Below the pieces are notes generated by a model. The model did no database searches. It was not told the DNA's origin and saw nothing but the letters and a program-made list of their open reading frames with translations. Source: Oncomelania hupensis (taxonomy: Eukaryota; Mollusca; Gastropoda; Littorinimorpha; Pomatiopsidae). Taken from it: a stretch of 64,000 bases of DNA. A program made the position numbers and the translations under genes. Each line of letters opens with the position of its first letter. Position 1 is the first letter of the stretch. Location of the stretch: the NCBI GenBank assembly GCA_036898135.1, contig CM072519.1, positions 71,310,361 through 71,374,360 on the forward strand. Direction: 5' to 3'. Of this stretch, positions 32,801-43,172 are shown piece after piece.

Positions 32801-35800
32801 TTTTGTGGTGTTCTGTCATGCATTTTTGTGTTGATGTGTGTTTTTATGTTCCAAAAATGCCTGAACACGGAAAAAAACCAAGAATAAATAATTACTAAAA
32901 AATTTATGTCTAGTCAAATGAAACTATTTTCACTTGAAATTGAAGCCAGGGATGTTAGAAAAAAACTTGCCAAATATCTAAGAGAAATCTCTTCAAATGC
33001 CTGAATTATTCACGTTTTAGTGAACACGCCCTCAAAAGTCAAATTTTGCTCCGGCATACAGGAATACAGATGCGCTTTTTCACTGTGGCAGGGAAGGGGT
33101 TAACCTTAACGTGATCTTTAATGCATGTGTGATCAAATAACCCAATGTTGTTGTATAATATGGATTAAATAAACAGCCAATCCAATGACCTATTTTTTGC
33201 ATGTTTTTGCAAGACCTAAAATGACCTTGACCTTGACGATAAACACAAAAACGGAACACAGTCTACCATCTCTAACTACAAGTTTGGATTTTATATCTCT
33301 CATAGTATAGGGTCAAGGTCACTTCAAGTTCAAAGTACCTATACAAACCAACTTTGGACAGCTCCAGTGACCTTGGAGTGAGGTTGACCAAATGTTCATA
33401 GTATGTGTGCCTCATTGACATATGTAATGCATCAAAGAATCACAAGTTCAATATTAATAACCTAGCAAAAAAGAACTTTTAATGAAAAATTGTCATTTTT
33501 TGGCAAACATTTCATAATCCTGTGACCTTGACAAGTCATTCATTCACTGTTCAATCAGGGGTGAGATTTAACTCAGGAGACTAACTAGCACGCCGGGCTA
33601 GCTAGTAAGTAAAGTGAGGTAGCCCGCATGGTTTTTAGGCAGCCCTACAATCATTCACATATAAAACACAAATTTTGACAATACACGTAATTTGTTGCGA
33701 GTTTGTCTTTTTCAAAAACAAAGCAGACAGCGTGCTTGGCGCGAAAGGGAAGTAGGCAAAGGGAAATAACGCTCGCGTATGCTTCATACTCGTAGCAGAC
33801 GAACAGTGACCTAAAAACGCTCTCGCTTCGGACCGAGCTTCTAAAAGTCTGCAAGTAGTTTTTTTTTTTTTTTAAGGTCGCCAGGCGGGCTGGCTCAATT
33901 ATAAAGTGAGGTCACCCGAGCAAATCTCACTCCTGTCAATTATGAGGTCTCATGAGTGTATACATCATTTTATCACCTTTGTGATATTGAAATAGGCTCT
34001 TACATAGCCACTTTAAAGTTTTTGCACAGATGGCGGATGTTAAACATTGACAGACAGGAGAGAGTGTGAGGGGAGGGGATCACATAGACTCACATTGCTA
34101 AGCATATGAGTCAAAACACATTTTCCCTTTTTAAAAATTTCTTCCCCATGACTTTTCACGACTGCATTGCCATTTCCATGACCTTCCAGGCCTGGAAAAG
34201 GAATGTAAAAATTCTATTCAGCTGCCATGGAAATAGTTTCACATCAGAAAAAGAACAAATGAAGTCCCTTACTGTAGCATCACCCTTCTTGGGCTTGTTG
34301 GGGTGACGTGGGAAGAGGATCAGCTTGGTCTTGTACTCCTTCAGCCTCTGCACATTGGCCTGCAGGCTCTCCATGGAGCCATTGGTGCGGCGGTAGTCCA
34401 CAGCGATGCCGATGCTTCTGGCCTGCTTCTTGTTGATGCCAGCACCCTGCAACAGATTTTTAAAAATGTGACCCTGTTAGTGTACCATGCCAAACAAACT
34501 ATGGCAATCATTGATATTAACGGCACAGTGTTGTGCATTCAGACCTGCCAAGACCAAAAATTTTTTTCAGTACTCCCAGACCATTTGGCACTATTTTTGA
34601 AAAACAGATTAAATTCCTCAATGGACCTATCCTATCCTATAACCCGCAGGTCGTAGGGGCACCACAGATGATCGTTTAACCAGCATACTCCATCTTTCTC
34701 TGTCCTCAGCAGCCCTGATGCCTTCGCTCAGTGTCAAACCAGTCCATTCTCGAATGTTGTCCTCCCACCTCTTTTTCGGTCTCCCTCTTCTTCTACCTCC
34801 TTGCACTGTGCCTTGCAGAATGGTCTTTGCAAGGACTGATGATCTGGTGATGTGGCCATACCATCGGAGTTTCCGTTTCTTCACCACTGTGAGCAGGTCA
34901 TTGTTGTCCAATGGCTTGTGTTATGGTCTGTCGGACTTCGTCGTTGGTGATGTGTTGGGTATAGGAAATGACCAGAAGTCCTCTGTAGCACCTCATCTCC
35001 ATGCTTTGTATTCTTCGTTGGAGATCTGCTGTGATGGTCCGTGCTTCGCAAGCATATAGGAAGATGGAGATGACAAGGGAGCGCAGCAGTCTTACTTTGG
35101 AATGTAGACTGATGGTTCTGTCTTTCCAAATGGGCTTCAACCTTGTCAGAGCAGCAGTTGTTTGTGCGATCCTGGAGAGGGCTTCCTGTCGGGACCCATT
35201 GTCTGATACAATGGCTCCTAAATATTTGAAGCTATACACTGCGTTGAGGGATTGGCCTTGGACTTTGACGTCCGTGTTGATGCCATTGGTGTTGTTGGTC
35301 ATCATTTTGGTCTTCTCTGCACTTATTTCCATTCCATAAGCTCTGGAGGTAGTGTTCATGTTCTTGTTCCTCTCCAGCCAATCCATCAACGTCATCCGCA
35401 AAACGAAGATTGGAGATTGCTCTACCCCCATGCTGACTGTGCCTTTGTGGCCTGCAAGGGCATCTGACACGATGCGCTCTAGGAAGATGATGAAGAGTGT
35501 TGGAGAGAGTAGGCATCCTTGACGCACACCGATTGTTGTTCTGAACCAGTTCCCAATGACGCTGTTATGGAAGACTGCACTGGTAGCCTTGTCATAAAGG
35601 CTTTTGATGACTTCAATAATTTTAGGGCTGATGTTGTACACTTTCATTGTTGCCCATGGAGCTGCATGCCAGGCTCGGTCAAACACCTTCTTGAAGTCTA
35701 TAAACACATGATATAGATGTTGGTGCTGTAGGTATTTCTCACAGATTATTCTGAGGTTGAAAATCTGTTCAGTGGTACTTCGCCCTGCCCTGAATCCTGC

Positions 35801-38800
35801 TTGTTCTTCAGCTATGATTTGTTCACCTTGGGGTTTCAACCTGTTGAGTATTATTTTCAGGAGGACATTGCTGGGATGGCTGATAAGGCTGATGGTGCTG
35901 TAATTTTCACACTCCTGAAAAAAACCTCCAAGTTTTCGGAAATAAAAACAACAAACACCTTGTATTAGAATCTTTTTATGTAAAAAGGTTCAAGTTTGTT
36001 TCTAAGTTTAGTAAAAGCAGGGTTGTTTTTTGTTTTTTTAAACACAAATCAGTCAGTATAATTAGGTAGGACCACCTACTATGAGCGATGTGGCGACACA
36101 CGCTGTGCACAGTGGAATTCACCCATTTTCAAAACGCAATTTCTTCAACCATAATGCACAGATTTGTTTAAAATATTAAATTTCTAAAAGCACAATAGTT
36201 TTATTTGCCTTCCGTGTATTTTTGATCATTGCAATAACTACAATCGCTACACTAGAACGTAATGACTGCAGTGCCTTGAAGCGGAAAATTTTCCCGTGGC
36301 CATGTTTTTCATCTGGGTCAAGTTAGCAGAACGTTTGGGTGTTCCCCAAAAAAGCGTCACGGATCTTCCGCCTCTCAACCAATCAGAATGAATCTTATAC
36401 CGATGGAAAGCTTATTTCCGTGGCTGTAACGTCATGGCTGTTTCGTATTAATATTTTATTTTTTTCAAGGCAAAATATTAAGTTAAAACAGAGGTATCAC
36501 TTTCTTCTTTAAATATTTTCGTTGCCCCGAAACGAATTATAATGTATCATATATGCAACGAAAGGTCTTTTTTTGCTCTTTTTAATGGTATAAATTATGA
36601 CCCGGAAGTATTAGCGGCGGAAGATCCGTGACCCGAAAATCGGTGAACCCCGCAGAGCAAGCTCAATGGCGATCGGCGGGGATGGTTTGTGTGCTAACGG
36701 AAGTACAGAAACTTTGGACTCGATCCGTTCAATTCTGAGTAAGTACTCTTCGATAGTTCTTTTTTAAATTAAATTGGTATTTGAATGAATATTTGCTTGT
36801 TTTGTTTGGTATGTATCCTTTGTATTTGGCGAAAGATTTGTCACAGAATGATCGAGTCGATGGCAGATATTTCTTGTGCCGGTAGTGCAAGTGAACAGTT
36901 GTCTTCGTAAGATCGCACGGTTTCTTATTCAGTACACCAAATAATCAGCAATCATTTTGTGTCGAAATATTACATATTAATTGTAATATATAAATTTTTT
37001 TCTCGACCTAAAATGTGCGACAAGTATTTTATTTTTAAATTCAAATGCAATCAAGAACGATAACTCTTTGTTGACATTAGCCACGTAGGCCTAATGCAGT
37101 TTCATTTTGCTTTTGCTTGCAAGCTTTCGAACCCATACAGTAAATCTTTAGGTAGCTACCTACGTTATTGTTCTGCTGTTTTTACAGCATTGATACATAA
37201 GGAAAGTTTTTAAAATGTATATTTTGTTAGTGCCAAATGCAATGGACTCAGCTTGTAGGTATACAACTCCACCCTGTATGATCGTTTATCTCAGTTCTTT
37301 TGCAATTTTTACTTTTACTACCTATTGTTTTTTGCACTCACCCTTTTTGATATTAAGCGAAGCAATCTAGTGATAGATTGATTTGCTGCCACAATCTTAT
37401 TTTTCTTCTCCAAAGTCTCGTAATAATTAAATTAGTGTGTGTGCACTTGACCTATTTGGTTACTTTTAAAAAATACTTCACGTTGTTTTCAGGTCTTCCA
37501 CCGCATAATGTGTGCCACTTCATTCAAACCTGCATGTACCAGTGGCGTTCTGCAAAGACCCAGGCAGACAACATTCAGGCCTTCTTGAGGAAGAAGATTG
37601 ACCTTCTTTTTGAATTGAACTGTTATTTTCCTCCACTTCTGCTGCCTTGGACACTTGTGTGTGTGTGTGTGTGTGTGGGCGCGCGTGTGTGTGTTTTTTT
37701 TAACAGCTGCCAAAATAATAAATGAATAATAAATAAATCATAATTGTAATAATAAGGTGTGTATGATTATTTGTAACTTTTTTTTTTAACACATTTTGTT
37801 GCATCTTTACTTGAAAATGACCCAGAAAAGTGTTTGTGATAAAATAAAGTTAAATTGGTGAAATTCATTTTTCGTATTTTCATTGCAAAAACTGCGCGAA
37901 AGGCCATTTTTGAACCATAATAATTTTTTCCACAGTAGTTTGCCTGCTTTGAGAAAAAATTAGGCCAATGACAGTAATACAGACAGTACATTTTAGCAAT
38001 TGGCAGACTTATATCTGCAGTATTAAATAAAATATAAGTTCTCAAAAATGGCCGTTTCTTCAATTTGCTCATCGTACGTATTTTGTCCAACCTTCAAGCC
38101 ATGTATCTACTATTCTATTGATCACACTATCTTAATATTTTGCATACTTTCATTTGACATCAATACCAACATATACAGCAAATTTCAAGTCAATCAGAAA
38201 ATTTTATTTTTGGGGTGATTTTGCACTGATTGCACAAAATATCATTTTCATATCACTATATATATGGCATTTGGCATCTAAGAAATAAGAAAACCATTGA
38301 GGGTACAAATCCATACTAATGACAATAGTCATGCAAGTTTTCAGGAATTTGTAATTAGCCATTAATTTCCTATGATTTCTCAGAGCTACCCTGTCGTGTG
38401 AAAATGTGACCGTTTCCATCGCTGAAATTGCATAAAATGTCATTTTTGAACCAGTGTACCTCTGCTATTTAACATTAGTATGGTCTAAAAAAAATTCAAC
38501 TAAATGGCAATAGTGGTGACAAAAAGAGTACAGAAATTGAGTACTCTATCTTTAATTTTGAATTTTTTATGAATTTTGAAATATGCCTTTATGCGCAATT
38601 TGCCCTTTTGCGACATTTTCTGCTAACTTCAGGCGGCCGTATCTCCTATTCTATTTGAGATACAGCTATGATATTTTGCAGTTTTTCATAGCTCATCAGC
38701 ATTTACTATTCCTGAAAATTTCAATTTGATAGAGTAATTTTGAAAAAATAAGTGGTCCTACCTAGTATAATTTGTTGTGCTAGCTTGTTTTTGCTAGAGT

Positions 38801-40940
38801 CCATGCTGGTCTTGAACACTGTGGCATGTTTTATGTTTTGCCATCACCATTAGCAGCAAAACTTTTGTGAGACTAACTGATTTGCTCTTCACAAGCCGCT
38901 CACAACCAAATGAGAATGGAAGAAACAGTGGTAATTTAATGCACTAAATTTCCACAAAGTGAGGTATTATTTATACAGAAAACCATGGCACTACAACCTG
39001 GGTACCCACATGGGCGATTATTACGTATATAATTTCTTATATGAAGTAAAATGAAGTACAGGTTGATAACAATGATGAGGGCAGTCAAACTCATCCATTA
39101 CTACCAGTGATGTTTAAACATCCATCTACCTTTCTCATAGAAATAACATTTTCTAAATCTCCACATCATCACAAATCCATTCATTTCTAAAATATAAATG
39201 TAAGTTGCATTATGAGTTTTCACGACTGCAAAAAAGTTTGATAGGGACACTAAACACTTGGTAGCTCTTGAACTGTAATTGTAAAAATGATACTCTACTT
39301 TCAATCATCTTTAACACCACGAGGATTGTAATGGTTGTCATCATTCTGTAAGAGTTGGTTTACGTAAACTAAATCAAATATAGATTATTTTCAAACTAGC
39401 AAGCATTGGTAGATCTTTATTATTCTATGAAATGTACTGAAGTAGAGCCATAATGAGCTTCTTTATATTTTACAGAAATTGTGTGAAACAGACTTTCCGA
39501 AATGAAATAATAAAGTCTTGAATAATTAGAATTCAATATAGCTTTTGACCAATACCACATCTGTTTTTTCTGGAGTATGATCACGCTATTTTTGTATTGT
39601 TTGTTGTCTCCACTGATGACTACGAACACACAGAGCTGCCAACCCCTAAAAAAAATTTCAGTAGCAAACAAAGAAAAATATCAGTAGTTTCAGCTCAATT
39701 TAAGTAGCAAATGTACGAACAAGAATTTTCACATGATAAAATGAGCATTATTTAAAATGTTGATATTAGCTTAAATAAAAACCAAACACCAACACAAAAA
39801 GCATTAACTTTCAAATATTTATTTTTAAAATGATAGAAATGTTCCTGAAAAAAAAAAAACAGTTTTAACATTTTGTTCGGAAAAGCTAACCCAATGGCTC
39901 ACTACACGTACTAATGGCATGGATACTGCATTGGTTTAAAACCAAATTGTTAAAGCTGCTATTTATATTAAAAAAAAAAAAAAAAACATTGTCAGTTATA
40001 GGTTCACAGGCATAGACATGTTAGGGCTTTTCTTCTGCTAGGGCAGAAACAGTTGCCCTCTTGCATCTCTGTAGCAGCTCTACTGGCAAATCTGCCTGGT
40101 AGCAAGCGCGTCCCTGGAACTTTGACTTGAGGACTAGCAAGGCTTCAGTCTGCTCTGCGCCAAGGTATGGTCTGAACATTGTTCTGTTCTTTCGAACCTG
40201 GCTAAAGATCCTTTCACAGGCTGCATTACTGACAGGAATCCTCGCGTGTAATCGCCTGAAGGAAAAATACGGGGATCACAGGACATGACTGTGGTCTCTC
40301 TCTCTCTCTCTCTCAGTCTACCGCGCAGTGGCTGCTGAGCTAAAAATAGCGCACACGCAAAGCGCTATACGAAAGTCTATGATATTGACAAAAGCCTAGT
40401 AGGCCTACGTCTCTCGCGGCTTTGTTTCGATACTTGTAAAAAAATAGGTATGCTTTGAAATTTTTCTTCCGTAGTATTTCTTGAAATGGCGTAGTTGCGG
40501 AATTAAAGAACATTTTCCGGAGAAACTACGGACGTTCCGTAGGGGTTGGCAGCTCTGAACACAAAAACACACCCAAACCAAAGGGGCCTGTAAACATTAT
40601 ATTCTTTCGGATGACCGAGGTCTAGTCTGTGCACGCAGGCCTATCATCCTGTGGATTTTAAAGATCCTAACAACCATTAAAAATTCCAAAATACCTTCAG
40701 CTCATCAAGACTGAATCCACGGCCTGCCCTGAGACGTGTGTTGTACTTGAGAGTGGGACACCGCACAATTGGTCTCAGAAGACCAGCAACTGGACGGGGA
40801 GCAATATCACGAGCCTTCTTGACGCGGTTTGTCCTCCTCCTCTGCTTGCGCGCTGGCTGGTTAAACCATGTTCTTACCATGCGCTGCCAATCCTTGTGGA
40901 AATGGCCATTGGGAATAATATTGTTCCTTTTGGGAGCCAT
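28266..40940 (-). CDS. RPL13: 60S ribosomal protein L13 (eL13)
   Basis: Coding exons on the minus strand: 40940-40695 (82 codons from [20 protein letters not shown]), 34446-34273 (58 codons, [20 protein letters not shown]) and 28472-28266 (68 codons plus stop, ending RKENEEKDK). All junctions are phase 0 with GT-AG borders. Total is 208 residues against 211 in human, so it is complete. eL13 is a structural protein of the large ribosomal subunit. The start is the first ATG, two bases after the exon 2 acceptor. Introns of 6.2 and 5.8 kb are unusually long for a ribosomal protein gene and are filled by a piggyBac, hAT-type elements, an RTE copy and an unclassified TIR element. I looked for intronic C/D snoRNAs and found none convincing. 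Confidence 0.95.
29206..29320. repeat. 20-bp minisatellite, about 5 copies
   Basis: Unit gggggtaatggtactggact repeated five times, with a degenerate sixth, in the last RPL13 intron. Confidence 0.9.
29407..29522 (+). mobile_element. short retroposon with (ATT)n tail, copy 2
   Basis: Same family as 14052-14173: gatgtgtatttgttgtgtgt, then ggatgagacagctgagc, then gtatatagcacccagtatta and an ATT run. Confidence 0.65.
29791..29862 (+). repeat. poly-C / poly-A low-complexity tract
   Basis: About 30 bp of C with few interruptions, followed by about 40 bp of A-rich sequence. Frames read through it are artefacts. Confidence 0.9.
30105..33099 (+). mobile_element. piggyBac transposon, apparently complete
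   Basis: 2995 bp between TTAA at 30101-30104 and 33100-33103, the piggyBac target. The termini start CCCCTT at both ends (right end read in reverse complement). Subterminally on the left, cccgaacttcgttcggg (30122-30138) is a perfect hairpin. It contains one spliced transposase gene with all catalytic motifs and a poly(A) signal at 32883-32888. It lies in the last RPL13 intron, opposite in orientation to RPL13. Confidence 0.9.
30366..32592 (+). CDS. piggyBac transposase (PGBD-like), 2 exons
   Basis: Exons 30366-31181 and 31399-32592 are joined in phase 0 across a 217-bp GT-AG intron, giving 669 residues with no stops. Residues about 30-110 are acidic, then an unusual RG-rich stretch (about 118-150: [16 protein letters not shown]...) precedes the DDE_Tnp_1_7 domain. 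Catalytic aspartates are visible in CVDES (about residue 324), YTDNW (about 422) and MGGVDLHDQ (about 525). The C-terminus is a cysteine-rich cross-brace zinc finger (CKVC...YYCPYC...CFPQC...H). It excises and inserts DNA at TTAA. An earlier in-frame ATG at 30312 exists, but 30366 has the better context (aaaATGg). With both ends and all motifs present it may be active or recently so. Confidence 0.9.
33556..33935. mobile_element. 380-bp MITE, hAT-like ends, 5-bp duplication
   Basis: Inverted termini CAGGGGTGAGATTT / CAGGAGTGAGATTT flanked by tcaat (33551-33555 and 33936-33940). Non-coding, with an internal gctagctagt palindrome near 33596. In the last RPL13 intron. Confidence 0.75.
34625..35922 (-). 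mobile_element. RTE LINE, 5'-truncated, RT domain
   Basis: From the tatcctatcctataaccc tail to RT start sequence. Minus-strand ORF 35839-34898 encodes [27 protein letters not shown] and the C-terminal [11 protein letters not shown] frameshift and a small deletion lie at FADD (about 35380), so it is dead. It sits in the first coding intron of RPL13, 180 bp beyond exon 3. Confidence 0.85.
36356..36632. repeat. 17-bp perfect inverted repeat, possible nested MITE
   Basis: gtcacggatcttccgcc at 36356-36372 and its exact reverse complement at 36616-36632. Outside these, similarity continues weakly for about 15 bp, so it may be a small DNA element of about 300 bp inside the larger TIR element. It ends 34 bp before the candidate start codon at 36666 and may supply its promoter. 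Confidence 0.55.
36666..37725 (+). CDS. candidate two-exon gene inside TIR element
   Basis: Exon 1 is 36666-36738 (24 codons plus one base) with a consensus donor (ga|gtaagt); exon 2 is 37493-37725 after a tttcag acceptor. The junction restores frame, giving about 101 residues: [20 protein letters not shown]..., then [16 protein letters not shown] and a lysine-rich helix ([14 protein letters not shown]). The last third reads through a (GT)n run (VCVCVCV), so the true C-terminus may differ or further exons may be lost. I do not recognise the family. It could be the first part of a transposase or a captured host gene fragment. Confidence 0.4.
38765..39630. other. intronic stretch, no gene seen
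   Basis: AT-rich first coding intron of RPL13 between two transposons. No coding sequence or clear repeats. Confidence 0.4.
39631..40557 (-). mobile_element. hAT-like element, 6-bp duplication
   Basis: 927 bp with termini CAGAGCTGCCAACCCCTA at the left and its inverted match at the right, flanked by aacaca (39625-39630, 40558-40563). It is in opposite orientation to the 22325-23084 copy, with near identity in the terminal 300 bp on each side, including a (CT)n tract near 40298. It retains a piece of transposase coding sequence. Confidence 0.85.
40021..40240 (-). pseudogene. hAT transposase C-terminal fragment
   Basis: A short minus-strand frame without its own ATG encodes [20 protein letters not shown], then [13 protein letters not shown] and ends at a TAA at 40021. 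This is the hAT dimerisation region (residues that pack the transposase into oligomers). The rest of the gene is deleted. Confidence 0.75.
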
Positions 40941-41317
40941 GGCTGAAACAACATAGCAAACAATTTTAACACTTTCATTGTGCACAGTCCTGTAAGGCCA
41001 ATTCTTCCCCCAAAATACAAATAGAATTATAGAGCATAACAGACCACGCAAAATACTTCAATAATAAGAAAATACTCAATTCTAACCAAACAGATAATAA
41101 CTAATATGGGCGCAAAGGCAAAACCAAGAACATGCCCAGTAGGGTTGAGTTGCTAAACCACAAAAATAGAGCGAAAATATTATTAATGGAAACAATTACT
41201 AGCACAAAAACAAATGGAATGGAATTATATTATGTATTTTTGAGCATATTAAAAGTAAAACTTACTAACAACCTATGATCAAAAGCGATTTTTGAAACAA
41301 TATTTTTAAACCCTCAC

Positions 41318-41350
41318 CTCTCCTCTACTTTCTTAACCGGAAAAAGGAAG
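41318..41350 (-). promoter_or_regulatory. RPL13: RPL13 non-coding exon 1 with 5'TOP start
   Basis: Minus-strand sequence begins cttcctttttccgg at about 41350, a C followed by pyrimidines, as in 5'TOP mRNAs whose translation responds to mTOR/LARP1. It ends at gagag|gtgaggg, a good donor at 41317. The acceptor is 40943-40949 (gtttcag), two bases before the ATG. The start site is inferred from sequence only. Confidence 0.65.
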
Positions 41351-42563
41351 TGCGCGTGTTGACTGTTTTCTATTATCGAAGAGAGGCCAATAAGGGGAAG
41401 CAATTAGGTATGTTTCTACTTTCATCGAGCAGAAGACAAGTCGGAACTCAAGTCGATATCATGTACTGTAAAGCTTGAGGTGCTATTTTTATGAACAGTA
41501 TTGAAATTGGCATTTCGCCGAATCTCATACACTTAAGTGTTGCTTTTGGAGCGTGTGCCAGTCAAGTCTTCTTGGATTTCGTTTTATAAAACGCCCAGTT
41601 GAGTAAGTGCTGGATTTCTTTTCACCGCTTGTTACTATATATAGCCTAGCAATATAGTGCTTATAGCCGTATAGGCTTGGTTAGTAACTAATACTAACCA
41701 AGCTTGGTAATCCTATTATTGTCGAGGACATGTTTTGTCCTTTCCAGCAAGTTCAAGTTCGGGTCCAAGTTCACGACATTTGTTGTGTAGAGTTCAGTTA
41801 AATGCGGCTCTGTGCTTAAAACACTGGAAGATGGGCACATGTGCAGTTGTGTAGGTAGAGTTTACCTTTATTTTCTTTCTTTCTTTTTTTTCAGCGAGAT
41901 ATATGCCTAGTCAGTATAGATTTTAAATAGCACTGTTGTCTTTGAATACATAAGTATTGAATAATAGAGTGATACCAGTCAAAGAGCTTTTTGTTAACCT
42001 GAACATCCATGAATTCTGTTTTGGTGAGCAAGGAAACACAAGTTACACAACTTTTAAAACTATTTGTTTATGAAACTGGAAACAAATTGACAAGAGACAA
42101 AACACAATATTATAATTTATAGCACTAAGATTAAGGTTGTATTGAAACTGAAAGTAGCACAAAAATAATATTTAATTAGATCTACTAATTATTTATACAT
42201 TGAAAATAATTAATATAATAGTAATTCAACTACTAATTGTATAATAATAATTATAATGATAGTAAATGATGTGATCCTTGTTACCAAGATGTGCATCATT
42301 ATTGGTAAAAAGACAATGCCTAGGGCTATACTGCTTTTGGAAACTTTGTTTTATTACAAATACATTACAAGTACCTACATTCATTTACCAATAACATTTG
42401 ATTGCCAAAATTATAATTCAAACAGAAAATATTTGGTTATCGTCATAATTTTTTTAACTAATCGTTGTCATCATAGTTATTATCATCATTATTCTGCTTG
42501 TTGAATTGAATTTAATTGATTTTAACTAAACTGAACTAAAAGATTAAATCTGATTGATTACAG

Positions 42564-42597
<34 letters not shown>

Positions 42598-42737
42598 CTG
42601 TTCATTTAAAAATTTTTCACACTTTTAATGTTTGTTTTCACACCCTTTTGCTAAACATGTAAAATCTAATGGTTAATATCTGAATTGACATTAAATAATA
42701 TAAAAATGAGTTACATTGTGACTGTCAAGCATTAAAT
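41351..42737. other. intergenic region between divergent genes
   Basis: No coding region. It faces the RPL13 start, and a perfect donor (ga|gtaagt at 41601-41608, + strand) could end a non-coding first exon of the phosphoesterase gene or of an antisense transcript. A (CA)n microsatellite is at 42567-42594. Confidence 0.35.
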
Positions 42738-43060
42738 GTACAGTTTAATAATAATAATAATAACGGATTTTTATATAGCGGATACTCCGGCCTATGACCA
42801 GACTCACCACGCTTTACATAGTCATTACATATAAGTACATGCACTCAATAAAACATCGCTTTCGCTACACTACACCAAAAGACAGAACAGTAAGGGTACA
42901 AATTATTTACACTTATGTACACAAATTACAATTTACAACTATGTACACAAATGACAGAAATAGAATAGCAAAAACATATTCACAGCTTAGTTTAATAGTA
43001 GTAGTAGTGTGGGAGCACAACAGACTGTAAAGCCTTTCTAAATGCCCCCTCCTTCAACTT
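42738..43060 (-). mobile_element. retroposon 3' end with (ATT)n tail
   Basis: On the minus strand the sequence ends in ggagtatccgctatataaaa and an ATT run (42745-42763), the same kind of tail as at 21310-21345. Upstream there is no clear coding region. Confidence 0.45.
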
Positions 43061-43172
43061 GGTAACAACTCAGTTTACTCAGTGGTCTGTTGCGCATGTC
43101 ATTTTCATATTCATTTTATTCATCATAGCAATAAAACATGTTTTTTTTTACATCTGGAAGTAACTCTTTAGA

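Larger units (their letters stand above)
36063..38764. mobile_element. unclassified TIR element, 2.7 kb, 7-bp duplication
   Basis: Inverted termini TAGGTAGGACCAC at 36063 and 38764, flanked by gtataat (36056-36062 and 38765-38771). The left half contains a GC-richer promoter-like block with a smaller inverted repeat and a two-exon ORF (36666-37725). The right half (37770-38760) is built of degenerate repeats around a motif like cataaaatgtcatttttgaa. The TIR and 7-bp duplication do not match a superfamily I can name with confidence. Confidence 0.6.

Noticed and set aside
39166..39345. Box C-like motifs (RTGATGA on the minus strand at 39166-39172 and 39339-39345) as RPL13 intronic snoRNAs
   Set aside because: No box D at a suitable distance and no terminal stem.
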